This document shows positions 7,630-16,920 of a stretch of 64,000 nucleotides of DNA, one piece after another. Location: assembly GCA_048498035.1 (NCBI GenBank), contig JBEHYT010000020.1, positions 1 through 64,000 on the forward strand. Direction: 5' to 3'. Made by a program: the position numbers and the translations under genes. Every line of letters begins with the position of its first letter. The stretch's first letter is position 1. The notes under the pieces were generated by a model. It had not been told where the DNA came from. It searched no databases and worked only from the letters and a program-made list of their open reading frames with translations. This stretch comes from CADEDV01 sp048498035 (GTDB taxonomy: Bacteria; Bacteroidota; Bacteroidia; Chitinophagales; Chitinophagaceae).

Positions 7630-8181
7630 ATGGCAATTTTAAAATTCAGGGTCTATTTCGAAGAAGATGAAAGTATCTACCGGGACGTGGTAATCCGCCA
7701 CACCCAAACCTTTCGGGACATGCATGAAACTATCCTGAAAGGGTATGAATTTGACAGCAAACACAAGGCGACTTTTTTCCGTAGCAATGATCACTGGCAA
7801 CGTGGCCGCGAGATTTCGCTGGAAAAATATGAGAAAGAATATAAGGCGCCGCCATTGATCATGGCTGAAACCAGCATTGGCTCAGAGATCAAAGATCCCA
7901 ACCAGCGGTTTATTTATCTATATGATTTTAATAAAAACTGGACCTTCCTCGTAGAGTTGATCAATGTAGCGAAGGAGGAAAATCCAAAGATCAGCTATCC
8001 CGCCGTAGCGCGCGCCGAAGGCATTGCGCCCAGCCAATACGGCACAAAAGGACTGCTGGGCGAAAAATTTGCCGACGTAGAAGAAAAATATGATCTCAGC
8101 GCCGGCGCCGATGGCTTTGGTGAAAAAGACGAAGATGGCGAAGATCTCGGAAACTTTAGTGAGCAGGAAGAAGAAAGTTGA
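7630..8181 (+). CDS. pRiA4b ORF-3-like / IS1096 TnpR-passenger family protein
   Basis: The 183-residue protein matches, by pattern, the Plasmid pRiA4b ORF-3 family. It has an N-terminal FRVYFEEDESIYRDVVIRH segment, then FDSKHKATFFRS, then a strand YDFNKNWTFLVELI, and an acidic C-terminal tail. Family members are often labelled IS1096 passenger proteins, but no transposase is nearby and this one looks like a stable chromosomal gene. Its function is not established. TAAATTTG (7618-7625) is a good -7 box only four bases before the ATG. Confidence 0.75.
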   Translation: MAILKFRVYFEEDESIYRDVVIRHTQTFRDMHETILKGYEFDSKHKATFFRSNDHWQRGREISLEKYEKEYKAPPLIMAETSIGSEIKDPNQRFIYLYDFNKNWTFLVELINVAKEENPKISYPAVARAEGIAPSQYGTKGLLGEKFADVEEKYDLSAGADGFGEKDEDGEDLGNFSEQEEES

Positions 8182-8185
8182 TAGT

Positions 8186-8232
8186 TAAAAACTGATAGAT
8201 AATAGATAACAGATAATAGATAGCAGATAATA
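8186..8232. repeat. Short-period GATAATAG/GATAACAG repeat
   Basis: Successive GATAGATAATAGATAACAG-type words occur with about a 10-11 bp period, between the stop of the pRiA4b-like gene and miaA. They resemble the 21-bp repeats upstream of dapD. No hairpin or ORF is associated with them. Confidence 0.6.
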
Positions 8233-8374
8233 GTTTTTAATAGTTAGCACATAATTGTCGCGGAGTTGGGGGAGGGGGTGTAAACAGGGCTTCGAAATTT
8301 TCATTTCACGATGTCTTTCCATTTTTAATTTCCATTTGTTTTTCATTTTTCATCATTCATTTTTCATTATCTCT

Positions 8375-9280
8375 TTGTCTTTCAAAAAGGTTATCATCAT
8401 CGCGGGGCCTACGGCTGTAGGAAAAACGGCAACCGCGATTGCTGTAGCCCGGGAGTTGAATACCGCTATCATCTCTGCAGATAGCAGGCAGTGTTACCGG
8501 GAATTGCGGATTGGCGTAGCCCGCCCATCGGAGGAAGAACTCGCTGCAGTACCACATCACTTTATCGCTTCGCATTCTATTCACGACGAAATAACCGCCG
8601 CCACGTTTGAAACCTTTGCGCTGAATTTGCTGGAACAATTGTTTCAAAAGCATGATACGGTAGTAATGACCGGTGGCACCGGGCTCTACATTCGCGCGTT
8701 TTGCGAAGGGCTTGATGCCATACCTTCCGTTGATCCCGCGATCCGTCAAAAAATACAGGATGCTTATGCAGCGAACGGGCTTCCCTGGCTACAGGAAATG
8801 ATACGAATAAAAGATCCTCAATTTTTTAACAGCGGTGAAATACGCAATCCACAACGGATTATGCGTGCATTGGAAGTGGTGGAGGAAACCGGCAAATCCA
8901 TTCTTGCATTTCGCAAGGGAGAAAAAACGCCCCGTAACTTCCAGGTAATTAAAACTGCGCTTGAATTACCCCGGGAAGAATTGAACCAACGTATAGCGTT
9001 GCGTGTTACACAGATGATTGCTGACGGACTGGTTGAGGAAGTGCGGCAATTGCTGCCCTTCCGCCATTTGAATGCGTTGCAAACGGTTGGCTACACCGAG
9101 ATTTTTGACTACCTGGATGGCCGCTTGTCGCTGCACGAAGCTGTGGAACGCATTACGATCAATACCCGCCAATATGCCAAACGCCAGATGACCTGGTTTA
9201 GGAAAGACGGCGAAATGAAATGGTTTGCACCCGGACAGGTGCAGGAAATAATCCATTACGCTGGACAAACAGGCTCCTGA
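8375..9280 (+). CDS. miaA: tRNA dimethylallyltransferase
   Basis: MiaA transfers a dimethylallyl group to N6 of A37 in tRNAs that read UNN codons. The 301-residue product shows the P-loop GPTAVGKT near its start, then DSRQCYRELRIG, GGTGLYIRA, NPQRIMRALEV, and the C-terminal QYAKRQMTWFR. The open frame continues 40 codons upstream, but that part translates AT-rich repeats and contains no family sequence. TTG at 8375 (MSFKKVIIIAGPTA) gives the usual MiaA length and is chosen. The gene is followed closely by an aldo/keto reductase. Confidence 0.93.
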   Translation: MSFKKVIIIAGPTAVGKTATAIAVARELNTAIISADSRQCYRELRIGVARPSEEELAAVPHHFIASHSIHDEITAATFETFALNLLEQLFQKHDTVVMTGGTGLYIRAFCEGLDAIPSVDPAIRQKIQDAYAANGLPWLQEMIRIKDPQFFNSGEIRNPQRIMRALEVVEETGKSILAFRKGEKTPRNFQVIKTALELPREELNQRIALRVTQMIADGLVEEVRQLLPFRHLNALQTVGYTEIFDYLDGRLSLHEAVERITINTRQYAKRQMTWFRKDGEMKWFAPGQVQEIIHYAGQTGS

Positions 9281-9300
9281 TCTATTGTTTCTTTAAAATA

Positions 9301-10335
9301 ATGAATATGGAATACAGACAACTGGGCAATTCCGGACTCAAAGTGCCGGTACTCAGCTTCGGCACTGCTACATTTGGCGGCAGCGGCGATTTTTTCAAGG
9401 CATGGGGAAGTACACAGGCAGATGAAGCCACACGCATGGTAAGCCAATGCCTGGATGCAGGCGTTACATTAATGGACACTGCCAATACCTATTCCCGCGG
9501 TTTGTCGGAAGAAATTCTTGGCAAGGCAATCCAGGGGCGCCGTCATCAGCTGCTGCTATCTACCAAAGCCACATTTCCCATGGGTGAAGGTCCGAATGAT
9601 TACGGATCATCGCGCTTTCATATCCTGCAGCAATGTGAAGCCAGTTTAAAAAGACTGGGCACTGATTACATTGACATTTATCACATGCACGCCTTTGACG
9701 GTACCACTCCGGTGGAGGAAACGCTTCGTGCGTTGGATGATTTGGTGCAGTCTGGCAAAGTACGCTATATCGCTGCTTCCAATTTCTCCGGCTGGCACCT
9801 GATGAAGTCGCTGGCCATTGCCGAACGTTACGGCTGGAACCGTTACGTTTCTCACCAGGTGTATTATTCCCTGCTGGGCAGGGAATATGAATGGGAACTG
9901 ATGCCGCTTGGTGTAGACCAGGGCGTGGGTGCCATGATCTGGAGCCCATTGGCAGGCGGGCGCCTGAGCGGAAAAATTCGCCGCGGCGCGGCGATTAAAA
10001 CAGACAGCCGCTTTGGGCAATTAGGCCCACACGGCCCTGCCGTGCCCGAGGAGCGCCTTTTCAACATCGTAGATGAACTGGCGGCTATTGCGGAAGAAAC
10101 GGGTAAGACGATACCGCAGGTGGCGCTCAACTGGCTGCTGCAACGGCCCACGGTGTCTACGATTGTAATAGGCGCCAGGAACGAAGAACAGCTTCAGCAA
10201 AACCTTGGTGCTGTGGGCTGGAATTTATCACAGGAGCAGGTAGATCGCCTGGGCAAGGTGAGTGATGTACCACCCATCTATCCCTACTGGCACCAGCGCC
10301 AGAATACCCGGTTGAATCCCATCCCGGTGCAATAA
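9301..10335 (+). CDS. Aldo/keto reductase
   Basis: The 344-residue TIM-barrel NADPH-dependent oxidoreductase resembles the YghZ/GpmB-like AKR group. The catalytic tetrad can be seen: Asp and Tyr in MDTANTYSRG, Lys in LLLSTKA, and His in DIYHMHAFDG. The C-terminal coenzyme-binding region contains STIVIGARNEEQL. The physiological substrate is unknown. The ATG at 9301 is chosen; an in-frame upstream start lies inside miaA. An intrinsic terminator follows directly. Confidence 0.93.
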   Translation: MNMEYRQLGNSGLKVPVLSFGTATFGGSGDFFKAWGSTQADEATRMVSQCLDAGVTLMDTANTYSRGLSEEILGKAIQGRRHQLLLSTKATFPMGEGPNDYGSSRFHILQQCEASLKRLGTDYIDIYHMHAFDGTTPVEETLRALDDLVQSGKVRYIAASNFSGWHLMKSLAIAERYGWNRYVSHQVYYSLLGREYEWELMPLGVDQGVGAMIWSPLAGGRLSGKIRRGAAIKTDSRFGQLGPHGPAVPEERLFNIVDELAAIAEETGKTIPQVALNWLLQRPTVSTIVIGARNEEQLQQNLGAVGWNLSQEQVDRLGKVSDVPPIYPYWHQRQNTRLNPIPVQ

Positions 10336-10339
10336 AAAA

Positions 10340-10366
10340 AACGCCAGCCGGTTGTCGGCTGGCGTT
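10340..10366. terminator. Bidirectional intrinsic terminator
   Basis: An 11-bp perfect stem (AACGCCAGCCG with CGGCTGGCGTT) with loop GTTGT has A-runs on the left and T-runs on the right. It can end both the aldo/keto reductase and the convergent outer-membrane protein gene. Confidence 0.9.
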
Positions 10367-10389
10367 TTTACTATCTTTTCAATTCTCCT

Positions 10390-11937
10390 TTATATTTTAA
10401 AACCTACCGAAAGAACGGCATTGCCGCCAGTATTTTTGATGCTGGCACCGGAGAAAAATCCATTCTGAAGTCGATACGCATAATCTACATCCTTACCCAT
10501 TGTATGTACATAAGCGAGATCTACAAAGAAACCGTGGTTGCGGTAACCGAGACCACCAGTTAGCTGGAAACGATTTCCTTTTTCACCGGCAATATCTTTA
10601 TACGGGTTGCCGTAATAAGCTGCACCCAGTCGCACCATTACCGTTGTAAATTTCAATTCGCCACCTACCTTAAAATTGAAAGCGCCTTTGTAAGCGTTAT
10701 CAATCGCTTTGTTTACAGATTTGAAATAGTCTTTGGAATCCTGGTTGGGATCCGTACCTGGATCAACTGAAAATGAAGATGCCTTGTAGTTAATGTACTC
10801 AAGATCGGCAGTAATAAATCCCTTCTGCTTACGTACATCGGAGATCTCGCGCAACACATACGATGCAGAAGCCAGGATGCGGTAGGGTGATGTGTACCAA
10901 TATTTATACCTGTTAGTGCCATCCGCGGAGGTAAAGTCGAGCGAAGACTGGTTCAGCCTTCCTTTATAACCTTCCGTATCCGTAATCACCGTTACAGAAT
11001 ACTGGTCGTTCATGCTGTAAAAAGTGGGGGAGTGGATAGCCAGCCCCAGGCGTACAAAATCCGTAGGTTTATAAATAACACCTACTTTAATATTAACGCC
11101 AACACCGTTGGTGATCAGGTTTTGAGAGATGGAGGCAAAGTCGAACTTGTTATTGGGATTGTCGGTGGCATCCGCTTCGGTAAATGTCGCTTCGCGGTCG
11201 TAATGCAGGATCGGGATGCCAATGGTTCCTCCATAATAGAATTTATCATTCTGGTTACCGGCTCCGGCAATGGCAAGTTCTGTGATACCGCCCCGGCTGA
11301 TCACTTCATTTTGTTGCAGTAACCCGGTCGCAATCGGCGCACGGGTTTGAAACTGGTAATTACCAGTGCTACCTCCGCCAATGGTATCTATCCAGTAGGT
11401 GTTAAAGGCCAGGCTGGTGCCATAAATATAGTTTTGGGCTACACTGTTGGCGTCCCGGTCATTATTGTTCTGGATTTCTTCCAGGAATTTTTGTGAATAA
11501 GAACTCTGCGTATTGAGACCGCGGTATAGCAGGTTACTTCCAAAATTGGCGGTGCGGTTGATGGCAATCGAGAATGCGGAACCGTGTGATTTACCGCGGT
11601 AATTTCCATCGGTACCGCCAATTACGACGCCGGTTGTTCCAAAACTCAGGTAACCACGGTTATCCTTTTCTGTACGTCCCAGGTAAGTTGCCTTATTGTT
11701 GAGAAAGTTATACCCGGGCGTAATAACCAGGTCGCCGGTTTTGTACATGCCAATACCTGCCGGGTTTACGAATACGGATGATATTTCTCCTCCTAGTGAC
11801 GTCATAGCCCCACCAATCGCCTGCTGGCGGGCGGTACCGGACGAAGTGTACCAGGAATAACGCAATGCATCTGTAGGATCCTGGGCATTGGCTTCAATGA
11901 AAGCCATGCCAAGGGCGATGAAAAATAGTTTTTTCAT
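10390..11937 (-). CDS. Outer-membrane transport protein, OMPP1/FadL/TodX-like
   Basis: The 515-residue protein has a signal peptide (MKKLFFIALGMAFIEANAQ). Residues 20-75 follow the FadL-type hatch pattern seen in Bacteroidota, with RQQAIGGAMTSLGGEISSVFVNPAGIGMY. The remainder is rich in alternating amphipathic strands, as in a beta-barrel, and ends in a strand finishing VGFKI. FadL-family porins import hydrophobic compounds across the outer membrane; the substrate here is unknown. The gene is monocistronic, convergent with the aldo/keto reductase. Confidence 0.82.
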   Translation of the reverse strand: MKKLFFIALGMAFIEANAQDPTDALRYSWYTSSGTARQQAIGGAMTSLGGEISSVFVNPAGIGMYKTGDLVITPGYNFLNNKATYLGRTEKDNRGYLSFGTTGVVIGGTDGNYRGKSHGSAFSIAINRTANFGSNLLYRGLNTQSSYSQKFLEEIQNNNDRDANSVAQNYIYGTSLAFNTYWIDTIGGGSTGNYQFQTRAPIATGLLQQNEVISRGGITELAIAGAGNQNDKFYYGGTIGIPILHYDREATFTEADATDNPNNKFDFASISQNLITNGVGVNIKVGVIYKPTDFVRLGLAIHSPTFYSMNDQYSVTVITDTEGYKGRLNQSSLDFTSADGTNRYKYWYTSPYRILASASYVLREISDVRKQKGFITADLEYINYKASSFSVDPGTDPNQDSKDYFKSVNKAIDNAYKGAFNFKVGGELKFTTVMVRLGAAYYGNPYKDIAGEKGNRFQLTGGLGYRNHGFFVDLAYVHTMGKDVDYAYRLQNGFFSGASIKNTGGNAVLSVGFKI

Positions 11938-11994
11938 ATTAGTCGATTAACGGAGATGATTGAGGTCGTTTGCGTCTGGTGTGTGGTGAAACAA

Positions 11995-12020
11995 AAGGCC
12001 CGTACAAAGTTACGGGCCTT
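11995..12020 (-). terminator. Terminator of Tyr/Asn/Ser-rich lipoprotein gene
   Basis: Perfect 10-bp stem AAGGCCCGTA/TACGGGCCTT with a 6-nt loop, seven bases past the stop codon of the gene at 12028-12726, with TTTTGT following on the minus strand. Confidence 0.85.
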
Positions 12021-12027
12021 CCGCTTC

Positions 12028-12726
12028 TTAAAATTTTCTAACAGGCGCTGAACTTCCGGAAGAAGAACTGCCGGATGAACTGGAACTGCTGGATGATCTG
12101 CCTGAAGAACTGTTATTGGATGATGAATTTGAATTATTATCCGAACCACGGAACACATTCCGCAGAAAATCACCTGATGTGCGGGTAGTGCGGGTAGTTG
12201 TAGTGCGCCGCGGAGACGAACCGGTTGGCAGGTAATGATTGCCGCTGTTGTTATAGATCCGGTTGGTATAATTCCGGTTGGTAATTGAATTGTTGTTGTA
12301 CACGTTGTACACCGCCAGGTTAGTGCCCCGCGGTCCGTAGTACGGACTTCTTGGCGTTGAAATAATTACCCCGTGATAATACGGGTTATACACCGAGTTC
12401 CAGTAGGTGTAGGGCGTCCAGGGATTATTCCAGTAATTGTAATTGTAGTAGGAATAATTATAGCGATTGCCGTAGTAATACCAATCATCAAGATCGCTCC
12501 ACATATAAGGGTTGCGAACCTTCATCCGCAGATAGCGATCTTCGTAATAATCTTCGCCGTGGTATTGACGACTGTCGCGGTCATCCGTACGTGCGTATTC
12601 ATCTCCACGCGGTTGGGCGGGGGAATAATACACATCATCCGGTGTTTGCGAGTTTTTATAGGCGGTAGTACAGCTGCTCATGGCAACTGCTGCCGATAAT
12701 GCCAGGAGTAAAATTGCTGATTTCAT
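12028..12726 (-). CDS. Low-complexity Tyr/Asn/Ser-rich lipoprotein
   Basis: The 232-residue product has a lipobox-like signal (AAVAMSSC, Cys ~18). An acidic/arginine segment follows (residues ~25-70). Next is an extraordinary Tyr/Asn/Trp region (~75-165, for example YNYSYYNYNYWNNPW), a Thr/Arg stretch, and a tail of about 45 residues dominated by serine (~185-228). No domain is recognised. Lipidation would anchor it in the outer or inner membrane. Tyr/Asn-rich composition suggests an extended, possibly self-associating structure, which is inference. Confidence 0.75.
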   Translation of the reverse strand: MKSAILLLALSAAVAMSSCTTAYKNSQTPDDVYYSPAQPRGDEYARTDDRDSRQYHGEDYYEDRYLRMKVRNPYMWSDLDDWYYYGNRYNYSYYNYNYWNNPWTPYTYWNSVYNPYYHGVIISTPRSPYYGPRGTNLAVYNVYNNNSITNRNYTNRIYNNSGNHYLPTGSSPRRTTTTRTTRTSGDFLRNVFRGSDNNSNSSSNNSSSGRSSSSSSSSGSSSSGSSAPVRKF

Positions 12727-12895
12727 GGCAAATGGTTTAAGCTGTTAATTATGAAGTTACTACTTTTGTGCGACTTTTAGCGTTACACAATCGTTTGTGT
12801 AACAAAGTTTCGGCCATTTTTCGAGATTTTCCAAGGATGGTTTGTTAATATTAATCTAAAGCCAAACAGCTGATTAAACCCGGATTAAAAAAGTT

Positions 12896-14374
12896 ATGAG
12901 TAAAGAGATCACCTCGCGCGAAAAGGATTATTCGCAATGGTATAATGACCTGGTATTAAAAGGAGAACTGGCTGATTATTCAGCAGTTAGGGGTTGTATG
13001 GTGATTAAGCCGTATGGATTTGCCCTTTGGGAAAATATGCGGGATGCATTGGACAAAATGTTCAAAGACACTGGTCACGTGAATGCATATTTTCCTTTGT
13101 TTGTACCCAAGAGTCTTTTTGAAGCGGAGGAAAAGAATGCCGAAGGGTTTGCAAAAGAATGTGCAATTGTAACGCATTACCGGCTGAAGGCCGATCCGGA
13201 TCATAAAGGAAAATTGATGGTGGATCCGGAAGCAAAGCTGGAAGAAGAACTGGTGATCCGCCCCACCAGTGAAGCCATCATCTGGAACACATATAAGGGC
13301 TGGATACAGTCGTACCGCGACCTTCCCATTCTTGTAAACCAATGGGCTAACGTGGTGAGATGGGAAATGCGTACGCGCTTGTTTTTGCGCACTGCCGAAT
13401 TTTTATGGCAGGAAGGGCATACGGCACATGCTACGCGGGAGGAAGCCGTAGCTGAAACCGAGAAGATGCTTGGTGTGTATGCTGATTTCGTAGAGAACTG
13501 GATGGCCGTGCCCGTTATCCGTGGTATAAAAACACCCAATGAACGATTTGCCGGTGCAGAAGAAACCTATTGCATTGAAGCATTAATGCAGGATGGAAAA
13601 GCCCTGCAGGCCGGCACTTCGCACTTCCTGGGGCAGAATTTTGCAAAGGCATTTGATGTAAAATTCAGCGATAAGGAGAATAAACTGGAATACGTGTGGG
13701 CCAGCAGTTGGGGTGTAAGCACCCGCCTGGTGGGTGCGCTGGTAATGGCGCATAGTGATGATGAAGGATTAGTGCTGCCTCCCCGGATTGCACCATTGCA
13801 GGTGGTTATTGTGCCTATCTACAAGGGAGATGAGCAGAAGGCATTGATCTCTGCACGCGTAGAAGAAATTGTGCGTGAATTGAAAGCCCTCGGTATCCGC
13901 GTGAAGTATGACGATAACGACAATGCACGGCCCGGTTGGAAATTTGCCGAATATGAAATGAAAGGTGTGCCGGTACGCCTGGCGCTAGGAGCGAGAGATC
14001 TTGAGAAAAATGAAATTGAAGTGGCACGCCGCGATACCCGCGAGAAAACAACGGTATCACTGGATGGCATCGCGGCGCGTGTAAATGATTTATTGCAGCA
14101 AATACAACGCGATATGTTTGACCGCGCCCTCCGCTTCCGGGATGAACGTATCACAAAAGTTGACAGCTGGGATGAATTTGTAGCTTTACTGGATAGTAAA
14201 GCTGGCTTTATTTCGGCGCATTGGGATGGTACACCCGAAACGGAAGAAGCGATCAAGGAAAAAACAAAAGCAACCATCCGTTGTATTCCGCTTGATAACC
14301 AACAGGAAGAGGGCACATGTATCTTATCGGGCAAGCCATCACGCCAGCGGGTGTTATTTGCCAGGGCGTATTAA
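12896..14374 (+). CDS. proS: Prolyl-tRNA synthetase
   Basis: The enzyme charges tRNA-Pro. At 492 residues it is the short form, without the bacterial editing insertion, as in archaea, eukaryotes and many Bacteroidota. Class II motifs are visible: motif 2 region RWEMRTRLFLRTAEFLWQEGHTAHAT, and motif 3 region GVSTRLVGALVMAHSDDEGLVLPPR. The anticodon-binding domain follows (VVIVPIY...), and the C-terminus ends RVLFARAY, matching the zinc-binding-like terminal domain of this form. The start ATG 12896 is supported by the conserved KEITSREKDYSQWYNDLV opening. Confidence 0.96.
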   Translation: MSKEITSREKDYSQWYNDLVLKGELADYSAVRGCMVIKPYGFALWENMRDALDKMFKDTGHVNAYFPLFVPKSLFEAEEKNAEGFAKECAIVTHYRLKADPDHKGKLMVDPEAKLEEELVIRPTSEAIIWNTYKGWIQSYRDLPILVNQWANVVRWEMRTRLFLRTAEFLWQEGHTAHATREEAVAETEKMLGVYADFVENWMAVPVIRGIKTPNERFAGAEETYCIEALMQDGKALQAGTSHFLGQNFAKAFDVKFSDKENKLEYVWASSWGVSTRLVGALVMAHSDDEGLVLPPRIAPLQVVIVPIYKGDEQKALISARVEEIVRELKALGIRVKYDDNDNARPGWKFAEYEMKGVPVRLALGARDLEKNEIEVARRDTREKTTVSLDGIAARVNDLLQQIQRDMFDRALRFRDERITKVDSWDEFVALLDSKAGFISAHWDGTPETEEAIKEKTKATIRCIPLDNQQEEGTCILSGKPSRQRVLFARAY

Positions 14375-14450
14375 ATACTCATTCTATAGCGGCGTTTGTT
14401 GGCGGCCGGAGAAGTTTGAAGTATATTCGTTTGTATCAAACCTGAAACCG

Positions 14451-14930
14451 ATGGATCAATCTACACCTTCATCTTCGCAAAGTCTTTTTGACAGCACGCT
14501 TACAGAAACAGCTAAATCGCATTTGTTTGAATCTGCCAAATGGGGCCGTATCTATGCTATTCTGGGATTTATAGGATCTGGCCTTTCCGTTTTATTCATG
14601 GTTTGGTTTGGAACAAATGCAGACCGGATATATGACTACAGGAGGTACGGAACGTATGGTGATGCACTTACTGAACAGGAAAAAGCGGCAATGATTTTCG
14701 TGTTAACCTGTGGGATAATTGGCACGCTTTTGTACCTAATTGCGTGTAGCTATCTCTGGAAATATTCCAACTTGATGCGCAAAGCGATGACTACCGGCGA
14801 TGAAGCCAGTTTAACGTCCAGTTTCCGCTACCTGAAAATTTTGTTTCGGTACATCGCGATCCTTACTATCATCGGGATGTCTTTGTTTTTCCTGTTTTTA
14901 CTGCTGGGCGTTGTGGGTTCCAACCAGTAA
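14451..14930 (+). CDS. Multi-pass membrane protein, DUF5362-like
   Basis: The 159-residue protein has four predicted transmembrane segments (~residues 33-50, 83-105, 125-150), with a polar loop holding YDYRRYGTYGDALTEQEKA. The pattern matches small Bacteroidota membrane proteins of the DUF5362 type. No function is known. ATG at 14451 is used, because the longer frame overlaps the end of proS. It lies 76 bp after proS. Confidence 0.7.
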   Translation: MDQSTPSSSQSLFDSTLTETAKSHLFESAKWGRIYAILGFIGSGLSVLFMVWFGTNADRIYDYRRYGTYGDALTEQEKAAMIFVLTCGIIGTLLYLIACSYLWKYSNLMRKAMTTGDEASLTSSFRYLKILFRYIAILTIIGMSLFFLFLLLGVVGSNQ

Positions 14931-15056
14931 AAAGTAAATAAAGATAAGCAGGCGATATCCTGTCTGCAAACGGCATCTTGTCTTAGCCGTGGGTGACGGG
15001 ATGTTCCCGGAGAATGATATTGTCAATACATGGCTCCTGTTTTGTCCCGGGTTCCA

Positions 15057-15845
15057 TTATTTGGTAGACAGGTAATTATAATCTTTTAGCAGGATTTCCA
15101 GGAAATCGAAAGGCGACATGGAGGATTCTATTCCCAGGTGATCTTTGATCTTTTTCATCGCGTTCTCCGCCATATAAAAGTCACCTTTCCGACGGGCTGT
15201 TTCCAAAATGCTTTTTATCGCATTAATGTCTTTGTCGCTTAACTGCATAATGGCCGGGAATGATGGTACATAGTTATCTGCCACTTCCTGGAATACGGTT
15301 TCATTGATGTCTGTCTGCTGGCTGGTGCGAACTAAAATAGTGCGGGCGAGCATATCGCCCAGGCGTTGTCCTTTTTTGGAAGAAACGGCAAGCACGATTT
15401 CGAGGATCACGATGCCGATCAGGAGGAGGGTGATAAAAACATTTTCGCCAGACTGTATCGTTGCGATGTAAAAGAAGAGGAATACCAGCCACAGGTCAGA
15501 AATGCGCAGCAGCCAGCGGATGATGGCCTGGCTAACGCTTTCCTTGCCTCCATTTTCGGAAACAACCCTGATGCCCATTATCTTTTTCCCAATGCTTTGG
15601 CCATTCATAAGTATTTCCAGTACTACGTGGTAGATCATCAGGGGAGCCAGCAGAAGAAATGCCTTACCGCCGGAATCTATTCCGTCGTCCATAGACGAAT
15701 TGATGATGATTGGCCGGAAAACGAACCAGAAATAGAGAAATTCGCTTGTCATATCGATCAGCAGGGCAACGAAACGCCGGTAGAATTCGGGTACTTCAAA
15801 TTCAAGTTCAATATTAAAATTTGTTGGAATCCGGACTACGCTCAT
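15057..15845 (-). CDS. RDD family membrane protein
   Basis: The 262-residue protein carries an RDD domain: RRFVALLIDMTSEFLYF near residue 24, and GQSIGKKIMGIRVV near residue 88, with at least three transmembrane segments. The C-terminal ~80 residues are soluble and helical. RDD proteins often sit beside MoxR clusters, as here, where it is divergent from the SpoIIM-like gene. Its role is not known; some RDD proteins affect ion or osmotic balance. Confidence 0.85.
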   Translation of the reverse strand: MSVVRIPTNFNIELEFEVPEFYRRFVALLIDMTSEFLYFWFVFRPIIINSSMDDGIDSGGKAFLLLAPLMIYHVVLEILMNGQSIGKKIMGIRVVSENGGKESVSQAIIRWLLRISDLWLVFLFFYIATIQSGENVFITLLLIGIVILEIVLAVSSKKGQRLGDMLARTILVRTSQQTDINETVFQEVADNYVPSFPAIMQLSDKDINAIKSILETARRKGDFYMAENAMKKIKDHLGIESSMSPFDFLEILLKDYNYLSTK

Positions 15846-15948
15846 AAAAAAGGCTTCACGGCCTGTAATTTAATAATTTTTAAATCTGTGTGAGCAGGGT
15901 AGCCGGTGTTATTCAAAAAATAGTATTTTACAACGTAAACCCATCCTT

Positions 15949-16920
15949 TTGAGAGAAGCGCTGTTTATCAAAAAAAATAAAGACCGGTGGCTGAAAAACC
16001 AGCAGTCGCCGCCAGTGGATCCCGATGAAATTGCGAAGGAATTTACCCAAACGGTAGAAGACCTGGCGTATGCGAAGACATTTTATCCGTCTGGAAAGAT
16101 AACGCAGTTCATCAATGCGGAAGCATCCCGCATGTACCTGGATATTTACCGTAACAGGAAAGAAGAGTCGAACCGGATTGTACGGTTTTGGAAATACGAC
16201 CTTCCCCTTACCTTGTATAAACATCGCAGGGCGCTCATGTTTTCCTTTATCATTTTTGCTGCATTTTTTGCATTTGGATATTTTGCTGCTTCGCAGGATG
16301 AATCATTTGCCAGTGCTGTATTGGGACCGGGATATGTTGCTGAAACGAAACAGAATATTGCCGTTGGCAATCCTTTTGGCATTTATGAAACGGGAACACC
16401 CTTCTGGATGTGGATGTATATTATGATCAATAATATCAAGGTCACTGTGATCATGTTTTTTGCAAGCATCCTCGGTATACTGCCCGGTCTTTTCCTGCTG
16501 TCGAAAAATGCGGTAATGACGGGTGTATTTGACGAATTTTTTGCGTCCCGCGGCCTTGGCATTAATTTCTGGATGGTGGTGTTTGTTCACGGTACGCTTG
16601 AGATATCTGCTATCATTCTTTCCGGCGGAGCCGGGTTAGTGCTTGGAAAAAGTTTCATTTTCCCCGGCACGATCTCCCGCATGGAATCATTTAAGCAGGG
16701 CGCCAAAGATGGTGTCAAGATTATTGTGGGTATGATGCCGGTGCTGGCGCTGGCTGCTTTTTTTGAAAGTTTCATCACCCGCCTTTATAATGACTTCTCC
16801 ATACTTACCACTTCCGTGTTCGGCCTTTCTGTTGTATTCGTGATCTGGTATTTTGTAATTTATCCGCACCGGCTGGGGCGGAAATTGAAAGCACAGTTGC
16901 ATGAGGAAGAAAGTATTTAA
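15949..16920 (+). CDS. Stage II sporulation protein M-like membrane protein
   Basis: A 323-residue SpoIIM-family integral membrane protein with five or six transmembrane helices (from residue ~85). Conserved SpoIIM features include NNIKVTVIMFFASILGILPGLFLL and FVHGTLEISAIILSGGAGLVLG. The start is TTG (15949-15951), giving MREALFIKKNKDRW, the usual opening of Bacteroidota homologues. The organism need not sporulate; in this phylum the family belongs to MoxR clusters. Its 3' end overlaps the DUF4129 gene by 20 bp. Confidence 0.85.
   Translation: MREALFIKKNKDRWLKNQQSPPVDPDEIAKEFTQTVEDLAYAKTFYPSGKITQFINAEASRMYLDIYRNRKEESNRIVRFWKYDLPLTLYKHRRALMFSFIIFAAFFAFGYFAASQDESFASAVLGPGYVAETKQNIAVGNPFGIYETGTPFWMWMYIMINNIKVTVIMFFASILGILPGLFLLSKNAVMTGVFDEFFASRGLGINFWMVVFVHGTLEISAIILSGGAGLVLGKSFIFPGTISRMESFKQGAKDGVKIIVGMMPVLALAAFFESFITRLYNDFSILTTSVFGLSVVFVIWYFVIYPHRLGRKLKAQLHEEESI

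Noticed and set aside
7630..8181. Insertion sequence because of the IS1096 passenger label
   Set aside because: No transposase, terminal repeats or target duplication were found around it.
15949..16920. Evidence of sporulation from a SpoIIM-like gene
   Set aside because: The family is common in non-sporulating Bacteroidota next to MoxR genes, and no other sporulation gene is present.
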